In this document: one piece after another, positions 49,316-59,909 of the stretch
How the letters are laid out: each line of letters opens with the position of its first letter
How positions within the stretch are numbered: position 1 is the first letter of the stretch
DNA from: Stromatinia cepivora
Lineage: Eukaryota > Ascomycota > Leotiomycetes > Helotiales > Sclerotiniaceae
DNA length: 64,000 nucleotides
NCBI GenBank assembly: GCA_014898415.1
Contig: RCTD01000039.1
Span: 124,001-188,000, forward strand
Direction of reading: 5' to 3'
The notes under the pieces: model-generated
What the model was told of the DNA's origin: nothing
Database searches by the model: none
What the model saw: the letters and a program-made list of their open reading frames with translations, nothing else
Translations under genes and position numbers: made by a program

Positions 49316-52300
49316 CAAACGAAAATTATCGATCAATATATTAAGATAATGTTTTGTTTTTGATTTTAATATATAATCTTTCAATCGATTATCAAAAAGT
49401 AATAAATATATTAGATATCCAAATCAATCTTAATATCAATAATAAAATCAAGTATTTATAGATTAAAGAATTTCATCTTAAGAATAAATCAAAATAAATA
49501 CAAATTACAAAAAGACCTAAATACACTTTTCGATACCAAAAATCAAATTCCGAAACTTCAAATAATATCTACAATCTATATCAAAAAAAAATTATTATAT
49601 ACAAAATTGTTTATATTTAATATAAATCAATAAACTCTTTTATAATTATTTTCATTATTAAAAAAAAAGGGATTATTGAATCTAAAGAAAATTTATTTCA
49701 ACAAAAAAGATTAAATATATTTTGTTAATAATATCTTTGAATTAGATTCCGATATTAAAGATATAATAAAGGAAGATTATAATTTGATAAAAGAAATTAT
49801 TAATAAAACTTTCTTTAATAAATGATATATCAATATAAATATTTTTTTATATATATTTAATCAATCTTTATTATTTAGATTAATAGATTTTATTATTAAA
49901 TAAAGGATAAAAATTGATAAGAAAGTAATATATTATCGTTATTAAAGTTTAGTGAATATAATATATAAAGATAATTCTAAAATACTATTTTCAAATGTAT
50001 TATATATATTAAGATTAGAAATAAATTTGTTATCAAAAAAAAGGATTTATGAAATAGAATTATAAGAGGAATTCAATTCTTATTATATATATTTCAAAAA
50101 GAATAATAAAAAAATTATTTGTATTAAAATACAAAATGAAATATATATGGTTTTATATATAACCAAAGAATACAAAAATATAGTTTTCTATTCGAATATA
50201 TATCAAAATAATCAAGAAAAAGGTTTTTTTTTAAAGATAATCGATAATATTAAAAATATCGACAATGAATTAATATTCAAAAAGAAAGAAAAATATTTAT
50301 TATAGTATCGAAAATTCAATTATTTAGGTTTAGATAAGATTAAGAATTTATATAAGGTATTTAATATAATTAAATTAATAAAGATTTTAATTGAATTAGA
50401 TATTTACAAAGTATATATATTTATCAAAATGATTAATTGTATTCCGAAGTAATTGAATCTATATAAATCAAAGAGATTCGAATTTATATATTTCGATATT
50501 ATAGGATTATTTTCAAAATTAATTCAAGGGAATTGTTATTTCATATTGATTATCAATAATTATACAAAAGTAAATTAGATTATATTATTTAAACAAAAAA
50601 ACAATATAATTTAAACATTGAAAACTTGGAAAAAGGAAATGGAATTGATTATTAAAGAAAAGATTATTATAATTAGAATTAATAATATATTGGAATTCTT
50701 ATAAACTATTTGTAAATGATCATTAAATATATAATCCGAAATTATAATAATTGTTTTTTTATATCAAAACAGATCTATAGAATGAAATATAAGGATTGTA
50801 AAAATAGATATAAAAATAATACTAAAAGAAACTGAATTATTATTAAAGTTTTGGAATAAAGTTATAAAACATAATATTTATATTAAAAATCATATTAATA
50901 TTGATTTTGATATAAATGAAATAGATTGATCTTTTATAAAAGTTTTTATAAATATAATATTAGATATAAAAATATACAAAGTCTAAAAGAACAAATATTA
51001 TATTTATATTAATTTCAAGATTATTCCGAAAGGATAAAGATATAATAAATTGTAGGATACTTTGAGAATTGATATATTTTTAAGATATTCAAAAGTTATA
51101 AATAAATATATCAAAATGTATTTTTTAAAGTTAGGCTATACATTTCGATCAAGTAAAGTAATTATAGATAAATCTTATCGAAAAGGAGATTTGAATCTTA
51201 AATTAAGAAATTGTGAATCAAATTTATAAGAAACAAAGAATATAAAGCTAAATCGAAGATCTTGTAATAGATTAATAATAAACAAAATACCTTTTTCATT
51301 TTCAATATTTTCTTTATTTTCAATATCAAATATAATATTTGTATTATTTTCGTTTCAAATGTTCTTTTTAATAGATATTATATTAAATTCAATGATTATA
51401 TCAAATATTTCAATTATTGAATTGAAATTAGATAAATTAGATATATCAATACTAATATATAATGAAGATAAAGATAATAATATTTAGAAGATAAATCAAG
51501 AATCTTTTTCTAAAGATACTTTAAATATCGAATTCATTATTCTAAAGGTTTCAATTCAAAAATCAACTTTTACAGATTTTGAATTTGGATCAAAAACAAA
51601 ATTTAAGATTGTTTTAAATTTTGTTGATAAGTTTACTTCAATAGAATCAAAAAGCAAAGTAAATCTATAATCATTTGAGATCGAATAAAAGGATATAATG
51701 GATTTTGAAAATGAATTTTTAAAATATCCAATATGAAAACGGAAAAGAGATATAAAATAAGATTTTAAAGAAGAATGGAAAAGCAAAATTATAAAGGTAT
51801 TAATTGCAATATCTATACAAATCAAAATTCAAGAAAATATAGAATATATTATGATTACAATTCTAATTATTTACAAAATGGATCTTTATATCAAAAATAA
51901 AATCGTTTTAGATTTCATAATTTCATTAATAGATATAAACAATACAAAAAGTATAATATATTCAATCAAAGAAATTCTGGGAATCAAAATATTAAGAATT
52001 TATAAGGAAACAATATCGAATCAAAAATATTTTGAAAAATAAAAGAAAGTTATTCAAAAGGAAATTATATCTTTAATTCAAAATGGTATTTGGAAAGAAT
52101 ATATATTTCCTAAAAGAAGTAATTTAGTTTCGATGAAATAAATATTTATAATTAAAACAAAGAATAATAAAATAGAATAATTTAAGATAAAATTAATAAT
52201 TCGAAGATTCAATTAAATATTAAAAAAAGATTATAACGAAATGTTTATATCAATAATAAAACTAAATATATTTAGATTATTCCTAGCTATTATTGCAAAG

Positions 52301-53610
52301 GAAAATTTGGAATATTTATATTTCGATATCAAAAACGCTTTTACTAAATCGTATTTGAAAAAAAAGATTTATTTTGAATTATTTCAAAGTATCAAAATCG
52401 AAAAGGGATATATATTACAAGTTTTACGAAATCTATATAATTTGAAGTAAATTAAAAAGAACTAAAATTTATTATTAAAAAAAGAACTTTTAAATATAAG
52501 TTTTATACAAAATTTAATAAACCCATATTTGTATATATCCAAAAACCATAATATAATATTATTGATATATATCGACGATATCATTATTATATTATATATA
52601 TCATCACAAATCATTTAATTTGATAAAAAATTATCAATCCATTTTAATATCAAAAATCTAAAGAAAATTAATAAGATCCTAAATATTAGAATTATTTGCA
52701 ATAAAAAAATATATACATTAATTATAAACCAAAAAGAATATCTCAATATTATACTAACTAAATATAATATTACATATAAATAACATCAAACCAAGAAACT
52801 ATTAATAATAAATTATATCCATTTTCAACTAACAATCAATAACAATAAATTGATAAATATAAACAAATATCAACAATAAATAAAAAATATAATTCATCCA
52901 ATAATATATATTCAATTAAATATAGTATTCTCAATTAGAAAACTTTCACAATTTATAACAAAACCAACAAAACATTATATTATAACTTTAAAGAATCTGA
53001 TACAATATCTACAATCAACAATCAAATAGAAACTATAATTTAAATCAAAAAGAATATAATCTAATATTTACAAAGAATATAATATATTTAACAATATAAT
53101 AAAGATATATATAAATATAGATTGAATTAATAATAAATATAATCAAAAAAGTATTTCAAAGAAAATTGTAATATTTTATAAAGACTCTATATTATAAACT
53201 AACAAGAAATAAATATCTATAATTATTTCTAATACAAAATTAGAATATATTACAATAATAATATTTACCAAATAAAAAAGATAAATTATATAAATATTCA
53301 AAGATCTATTCAGATCAAATTATATTGAAAAAAACGAAAATATAATTCAAATGCTTAATAATAATCAAAATATTTTAGTTTTAATCAAGAATTTATATTT
53401 ATATAAACGATCCAAATATATAGATATCAATTATCATTTTATTAAAGATTTGATAAAAAAAAAGAAAATCGCTATTAATTATATCAATATATATAATATA
53501 ATTGTCAATGGAATAACGAAGCTTTATATAAGAATTACTTTCGAAAAATTCAAGAAAATGTTAGGATTAATAATTTAGAAAAATCGAATAGGATATCCTC
53601 AATAAGGGAA
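49316..53610 (+). pseudogene. Copia unit 2 internal region (5'-deleted, degraded pol)
   Basis: Collinear with 36645-40611 plus 48899-49149 of unit 1. Integrase blocks lie at about 50460-51000, the hinge at 51350-51670, RT at 52060-52700 with a 69-codon open piece (52241-52450: Y-F-D-I-K-N-A-F then G-Y-I-L-Q-V-L-R). The active-site box Y-I-D-D is near 52570. RNase H ends in a 75-codon open piece (53351-53578: L-I-K-N-L-Y-L-Y-K-R, F-E-K-F-K-K-M-L-G-L). From about 52440 to 53340 the top strand is nearly free of G. Confidence 0.9.
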
Positions 53611-53776
53611 TATTGGAAATGAAGCTATTATAGAATTAAAATTGAAATCATATAATCACAATAATGTACAAATTATATTTAGGAATAATCTCAATTCTAC
53701 TTTTATTAGAATAATAGATCCTTAGTTCAATCTATATAATCAACAATACTATTACTTCCTGCATCAAAAGTTAATA
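53611..53776 (+). repeat. Copia LTR 3 (outer right)
   Basis: The inner edge is mutated (TATTGGAAATGAAGCTATT) and the outer edge keeps ACTTCCTGCATC. TSD TAAAT follows. Confidence 0.92.
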
Positions 53777-53781
53777 TAAAT

Positions 53782-54781
53782 TATTATAATAATCTATAAA
53801 GATTGAAAGAGTAAATAATATAAAATATTTTTGATTTATATATTATTAATAGAAATATATATAAAAAAATAAGACTTTAATATAATATTATATTATTCGT
53901 ATTATTTTTATCTAAGGAATTAAAATTATAATATTATTGAATTATAAAATATAATTCGATTTCTCGACGCCGAGGTACTAGCGTCAACTCTGGTGAAATA
54001 TCACGTGATTATCACCTTGATATATATATATATATATATTTTTATCTTTTAATATTATTTTAAAGAATTTAAATAAATATTAAATTTGTTTCTTTTAAAA
54101 TTTCAAGTTTTGAAGATTTTGAAGAATTTTATAAAATTTCAATAATCTTTTTGATTTTTAAAATTTTAATACTTGTTATAGATTTTGATTAATTAAATAG
54201 GTTTTTGAATAGAAAATTGAGAATTTATAATACTTTATCCGTTTCGTTTTCATTATATAAATTCTCAATCAGCGTGATGATATTATTGGTCAAAGCCCCT
54301 GTATATGAGACAAGCACGGGCCATTTTTTGATTTTTACTTTCCCCATCAGCCTCTGTATTTTGCCATTTCAGACGCTCCTCACCTTACAACAATAATCTA
54401 ATTGGTCACGGCTCCCTCCCCTCACCTCAAGAAGGCTTACTGCTTACTCGAAATGCTTTCTAAAACTTGATTTTGTCTTCCAGCATCATCCCACCCCATA
54501 TCCCTATATCTCCACCTTCATCTTTATTGCTATCCATCTTCATTCTTATATCTTCATTTTCATCCTTATCATCATCGTCATCCATCTTCATCCTCATCGC
54601 TATCCATCTTCATTCCCATATCTCTATTTTCATCCTCATCGCCATCCATCCCCCATCCATCCCCCATCCATCCCCCATCCTTCTCTATTCTTCTTTTGTT
54701 GTGTGAAGAAAAGAATCGTCTTTCCAGGACGCCCCGTCCCTCTTACAATTTCGTGATCTTTATTATATCACCACTTAAAAC
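53782..54781. other. Transition from AT-rich block to gene island B
   Basis: AT-rich to about 54200, with an isolated GC-richer stretch at 53964-54010 (CTCGACGCCGAGGTAC) and a (TA)n run near 54020-54040. From 54480 to 54690 the top strand is a pyrimidine-rich low-complexity tract (CATCTTCAT and CCATCCCCCAT units), probably promoter or leader of the next gene. Confidence 0.5.
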
Positions 54782-56134
54782 ATGGCGAGAACGTGGCCTT
54801 CGAATCAGCGGGATTTTTCTCGTAGATTTCCTGGTAATCCGTTCATAATTCATGATCTATCCTTTGAAGAGAGACGTGCAAGTGGAAGTGTCTGGTCTGC
54901 AAATCATCTCCAAGCATTCCGTGTCTTACAAGATCAAAAATATGATGTTTCGATTCCCAAAAAGTACAAAGAAAAAGCTGCGAAAGTTGTGGACGGTAAC
55001 AAACTTCTGCTCGATTCCCTCAAATCAGTCACCTATGAGCAGCTGCAAACCTTGACTCACAGAGAACTGCGGTCTGACACCGTTTTCGGTTCGTACTTCG
55101 TCGCTCTCGCCGACGTTGCTCGAGGTATTCATGTACCAGATGGGAGTCCCCGCCTTCCCCGCACTCGAAGAATTATTAAGGCCCCGGAACGGCCCGATTT
55201 CAGATCTGGTGAAGGTGAAGGCTTTTCTTCATCCCCGCCAAGAGCCTCCTCACCTATTCCAGCGACCCGTGCACCTATTCCAACAACTCCTACACCTATT
55301 CCAAAAACCTTTAAATCCATTCCACTCAACTCCTCACCTTTTACAACAGACTCCACCGAATACGTACCAAGCCAGCGGGGTGGGGGACTTGAATTCGAGG
55401 ACCAGCTTGACAGAAAAAAACACGAAGTCGTATCTGCCAATATGGCTGCACAGTTTATTTCTACAGTTCTCGATGTTTACTCGAGTCAATCAAATGAAGA
55501 TATCAGCACCGAGTTTTTCATTGGTCCAACTACGTTATATTTGTCATCACCCACACTCGATTGTACCTGTCAAGATGATGGCGCTGCTTGGCGCCGACAC
55601 TCGATTGTACCTGTCAAGATGATGGCGCTGCTTGGCGCCGAGTTCGCGACCCTAGCACTAAAACATGGATGAACGATGAGAGCAGGCCGCTTCTATTTAG
55701 CCTAGAAGTCAAATCGTCTTATTCGCAATCTGATAGTTCCGGAATGGGAATAACATCCGATTCGACTCTCGCACAGCAATTCTGCGAGCTGCTTGGGTCT
55801 GTGATGTCAGAGGTGAAGAATGACAACTACAAAGCACTTACGGACGACCAACGGCGGTAGGATTTCCCCAATCAAAATTTAAAAAAAATAAGTTGACTAA
55901 CTTCGTTTTCTTAGTCGTTTTCTTGTTTCGGTACATCAAACTGATATGATGATCATTGGTTGTGACTTTTCCTTGGATTATCTTGAGTATGTTTATTCGT
56001 ATGAGCAACCAGATCATTTGCCGTATGTTGTATTAAAGCGATCGCGCAAATATGACCTCGGCAACCCCAAGGATAGGATAGACGCTGCGAAAGCTATTGT
56101 TGCTCTTGACGAATATCTCAAGGATATCCCTTAG
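54782..56134 (+). pseudogene. Hypothetical gene split by a 44-bp tandem duplication
   Basis: The first frame runs 54782-55672 (296 codons) and ends early. A perfect 44-bp duplication (55553-55596 and 55597-55640) shifts the frame by two. With one unit removed, the frame continues through 55641-55856, a 58-nt intron (55857-55914, branch-like TTGACTAAC, TTAG end) and 55915-56134, giving 416 residues. N-terminal region: R-D-F-S-R-R-F-P-G-N-P-F. Middle: a Pro-rich stretch with repeated P-I-P-x-T. C-terminal region: L-F-S-L-E-V-K-S-S, then L-A-Q-Q-F-C-E-L-L-G, then V-H-Q-T-D-M-M-I-I-G-C-D. The E-V-K strand with following helix resembles a PD-(D/E)XK-type nuclease core, an inference only. The duplication may be a real disabling mutation or an assembly artefact. 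Confidence 0.75.
55553..55640 (+). repeat. Perfect 44-bp tandem duplication
   Basis: Unit ACACTCGATTGTACC...GGCGCCG is repeated twice without a mismatch. The unit length is not a multiple of three. Confidence 0.97.
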
Positions 56135-56899
56135 AGGTTCTGAAAGACGACGAAGATATTTATAGTTAGGAAGGGTTTCTTTATCATGGAGCTTCGTATT
56201 TGAGATCATTCATTTAGTTATCTCATATATATCTTATTCACTTGAATTGATTTTCTACTTGAAACTTAATAGCAACTACTATGCGACAGTATAACCACGG
56301 CTCATATCAAAACTATACTACACATGGTAGTACATGTAAAGCCTGATACCAAGTACAACTGTATACGATCTCGATGCATTAACACTTCAGTACCAATACC
56401 ATCAAATAATCTCGTTAGGAATGCCCGTTCCAGGCCCGGGTAGGCTTAGGGTAGAGCTCATTCCGGCTAGAATAGACTTGAAATGAAACTTATTTCGATT
56501 CGATAGGTTTGGAATAGACATTCCGGGATATGAGTATATTCTAATGATATGTGAAGACATGTATATTTCTAATGGGGTAATTATGGGAATATCTCTGAAG
56601 AATTCAATATGCATTACTAAAGTAGGGCGTATTCAAAATACTGAAAATACCAATTACAACACTGTTTCCCTATCATAAACATGCAGTCTGTCTCATTTGT
56701 ATAAAATGACGACCGCTGCACTTTACCCAACAACCTATCACGCTACAAATTAAAGGCGCCAGAAATCTACCAATCGTTCTCTTCACAGAAGCATTGGGAT
56801 GAAGAATTAGAAAGGGAAATGAGGTGGGCAAAGGGAGATTGAGAGGGACAATAACATCAAGATAATGTAGAAAAGGGGGAATTGTGAGGTGCATTGAGT
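56135..56899. other. Intergenic region
   Basis: No credible gene. Around 56418-56530 there are repeated GGAATG/CATTCC-type motifs (TTCCAGGCCCGGGTAGG, ATTCCGGCTAG, ATTCCGGGATATG). Their origin is unclear. Confidence 0.4.
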
Positions 56900-57395
56900 G
56901 CTGTTCAATCTTAACTCATTCACTATGGTGAAGACAAACAACTCGAGGCAATTGACACCGCCCAGGAAGTGAGTAGAGCCGGTCCAGAAATGGTAGTAGA
57001 ATCTAGTTCGAGCTTCAGGGTTGGTAAACATGGGTCGAATAGTATTGTGTCCGACCCAGGGGTTGAGTAAACTCTCTGGGCGTAGAGTCCCATCAAAGAT
57101 TTTAGATTCAAAAACGACAAAAGGTTGTCCATTTTGTTTCGAGCTTTTACCGCTTAGCCTCATCCTCGTTAATGGCTTCACCGAAAGCTATCGATTTTAG
57201 AGCACTCAAAGGAGCTTTCTAGGCACCTGGAATATTCTGAATTTCAAGAATCTTGTCGTTGAGGTTGCAAAAACAGGGAATACCTGCACTATCCACTGAG
57301 TAATCTTCATCCAAGGATGGTAATAAAATTTCCTTTATGCTTGGAACAAGTCAAGTAGAGTTGTAGTAGGCCTGGTTTCGCGAGTATGAAGGCAT
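56900..57395 (-). pseudogene. Decayed pseudogene, unrecognised family
   Basis: From an ATG at 57395 the minus strand reads M-P-S-Y-S-R-N-Q-A-Y-Y and continues with a protein-like composition (I-L-L-P-S-L-D-E-D-Y-S, I-P-C-F-C-N-L-N-D-K), interrupted by TGA, TAG and TAA. Near 57130 coding character shifts to another frame (open 57181-56807: P-F-V-V-F-E-S-K-I-F-D-G, N-P-W-V-G-H-N, F-Y-Y-H-F-W-T-G-S-T-H-F). All three stops could be C-to-T changes of CGA, CAG and CAA. I do not recognise the protein. Confidence 0.5.
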
Positions 57396-57920
57396 ATTTT
57401 TCTAAATATGTTGTTGAAATGAATACGGGTTGCGTTGAGATGAGTAAAAATATGATTTTAAGTTGGAGATATTAGGAAGAGTGTATGGTAGGAATCAATA
57501 TGTGCAATGTATTGGTAAGTTCAGTTGAAGAAAAATCACGTTGGTGTGGTTTTGCCATCCTGTCTTAGGCTTATCAAACCGAGGCCAATTGTCATGAGGA
57601 CTACCAGTACTCAAATTGAGCAAGTTTAGAAGCTAATGATATCCGTGTCATATCACTGGACGTGAAGAAGGACGTGAAGACTGCACCAGTGACAGAGAGA
57701 GGGAGATACGTGGAAACTGCACCAAAAGTTTGAATTGGAAATCCTTGAATGATACATGCAGAACCATAATCAAATGAACAGTGAAGAGAAATTCAAAATC
57801 ATTCATTAAGGAAAGTACTCATCGCTGAATAAATGGGTATTTGCACTACAAAATAATATGTAAAACTGCTGCTGATCGACTTAAGTACATCATATTTCAA
57901 AGTGTCACTTGTCTTCAAAA
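57396..57920. other. Intergenic, 3' side of VTA1
   Basis: No gene seen. This is probably the 3' untranslated region of the minus-strand VTA1 gene and spacer. Confidence 0.4.
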
Positions 57921-59391
57921 TTATTGCGCGCCCAAAGTTTGCAGTGCAGCCCTTAACTCCTTTACTGCCGTTTCCGCATCCTCAAAGTTCAGTGCCGAAA
58001 TTGCCCATCTTGCATGTTTTTGTGCTTTGGCAATTGCTTCATCGCCTGTATTTAATTGTCCGCGAGATTGTGTTGCTGATGGGATCGTTGGTGCTGTGTG
58101 TTGGGTAGATCCAAACTGGAAGGTAGGTTGGTCGGTGGGGGGTGGTGTATATGCATGATCCAATGGTGGTGATTGGCGATAAAAGTCTTGAGGTGCAGTA
58201 GTTGATGGTTGTTCCCCAGGTAAGGTTGGAGGTGGAAACGATTGAAGATTAGAAGATGGTTTCATTCTGGTGGATTGCCAAGGAGCTCCAAGAGAAGATG
58301 TATCTGGGAGACCGAGATCAAATGCATTATCCGGAGCGGGAGCGGTTGGTAAAGTTGAATCTTGAGGCTCCGATGTAAAAGTTGGGACCTTCGGGAAATA
58401 TCCCCCACCTACAGATCCATTTCTGTCTTTCGGGGATGGCTCAAGAGGTGATATGTTATCATCTTCGACTGCAGTGTAGGGAAAACCATCTCGGGGGTAT
58501 GGTTCGAAGGAAGCCGGTTTGGCGTTAGGGGAGGCACGAGCAGAGACTTGTTCGGATGGATGCAAAGAACGATCTAAGGATGATTGTCTTGCTAACCTTG
58601 CTTCCAATCTATCTTGCTCATCTGGCACCTCTTCCACAGAGGGTTGCTTTGCTTTCTGTTCCCCAAGCTGTTGTACGTCAGGATCATTTGGATCCAATGT
58701 TGGTAGGTCATCCTTGGGAGCTGATTGTGGTTTGGGATTAGATTCATTAGGATCCTTTCCTTCTTTTAATGCCCTTACGATCCGAACAGCATTCCATTTC
58801 GCATACTTGATTTTGGCCTGAGTTTCAGCGTCCGGTGGTGACCAGGTATTCAAAAGATCGAAAAAAGTTGCCGCGGCTTGAAATGTATCTGCAGTTTGTC
58901 TAGAGTTCGTGAGTATATTCCTCCATGATAACAGTACTTCGAAGTTCATTACTTTGTAACCTTGTTTGCTTCAACAGCTCGATCTGCCCTTGAGAATATT
59001 TCCATGGCAAATTGTTCGACATATGCCTGACCTGCAGTTTCATCCATGATTGCATCATTATCTGGGTTTTCGGATTTGATCTGCCATGATTTAACTATAG
59101 TCTGATGAATTCGCAGACATAGAATTGTCATACCCTCTCAAGTTTATCCATCAAAGTAGTTGTATAATGTAATGTTTCCTCATCTCCATTATGTAGTCCT
59201 TTCGCGAGGATCTGATTGACAATCCAGAATTCACCTACGAATGTTAGAATAAGAATTTAGTTTATGCGACAAGATTCTTGATGCGTACACCAATATGATA
59301 TGACTGGCTTCGCATTTTCGAGTTGTGCTGCCTTGACGATGAATCGTGTTAAGTCTGCTGTCTTCAGCTTTTGGGGGATTTGTGAGGCCAT
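57921..59391 (-). CDS. VTA1: Vta1/LIP5 homologue, ESCRT-III/Vps4 regulator
   Basis: Four exons on the minus strand: 59391-59289, 59234-59134, 59080-58953 and 58899-57921 (introns 54, 53 and 53 nt, all GT-AG) give 436 residues. The N-terminal half has the Vta1 tandem-MIT fold: L-T-R-F-I-V-K-A-A-Q-L-E then P-V-I-S-Y-W-C, N-Q-I-L, and T-A-D-T-F-Q-A-A-A-T-F-F-D-L-L. The middle is a long Pro/Ser-rich linker. The C-terminal helices (A-K-A-Q-K-H-A-R-W-A-I-S-A-L-N-F-E-D and V-K-E-L-R-A-A-L) match the Vta1 C-terminal dimerisation domain that binds Vps4. The protein promotes Vps4 ATPase assembly, driving disassembly of ESCRT-III on multivesicular endosomes. It is divergently transcribed from the PDI gene. 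The third donor (GTAATG) was chosen because it restores the family sequence. Confidence 0.95.
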
Positions 59392-59909
59392 GATTTGATT
59401 ATCGTTGTTGGGTTGGAAATGGGTGTAAGTAGGATGAAGTGAAGTGAGGATGAGGAAGATTATGATGATAGTGTCGTTCGCTGCATGTATGTATGATGCT
59501 GATTATGACGCGTGCTGAGGCGACGGCGAGGTTGAGTATGGGGGATATTGATTGATTCGCTGGCTTGTCAGTATCTTTCTCTTTGTTAATGGGGAATGAA
59601 TGAAAATGGTGGGATGCCGGATGAGATATATCAATTTCAGCAGCTGTAGACCAGGCCAGCCTCGTGATTCAAAATGTTCCAGCCTCGCCCCTCAGTCATT
59701 CTAAAAGAAAGCCGAAATAGCCTAATTTACCCCGGATTTCATTCTATGTTGTTGAATTCCACCTCATGCGACTGTGGCCTTTTCAAACCTCTACATAAAT
59801 AAAAACTCCTTGTCCGGCCACTCTGTTTTTCTCTTTACATGTATTGTTAAATTCAATAGCTACTACAGCTACATAGATAGCTACAGTTAATTAATTACCA
59901 ACATTCAAA
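59392..59909. promoter_or_regulatory. Bidirectional promoter region, VTA1 / PDI
   Basis: 518 bp between two divergent starts. On the PDI side there is a TATA-like ACATAAATAAAAA (about 59792-59804), followed by a CT-rich stretch before the ATG (context AAAATGG). On the VTA1 side the sequence is T/G-rich without an obvious TATA box. Confidence 0.5.

Larger units (their letters stand above)
35606..53776 (+). mobile_element. Tandem Ty1/copia array (LTR-int-LTR-int-LTR) with one nested element
   Basis: Three 166-bp LTRs at 35606-35771, 49150-49315 and 53611-53776. The whole array is flanked by one TSD, TAAAT (35601-35605 and 53777-53781), and no TSD surrounds the middle LTR. Unit 1 (35772-49149) is a full internal region interrupted by the minus-strand copia at 40612-48893. 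Unit 2 (49316-53610) lacks about 880 bp of 5' internal sequence, starting in the middle of what corresponds to about 36645 of unit 1. Domain order protease/pre-integrase, integrase, RT, RNase H is that of Ty1/copia. All frames are broken by RIP-type stops. Confidence 0.92.

Noticed and set aside
54467..54706. 79-codon Ser/Ile/Pro-rich frame
   Set aside because: Produced by a pyrimidine-rich simple repeat just upstream of the next gene.
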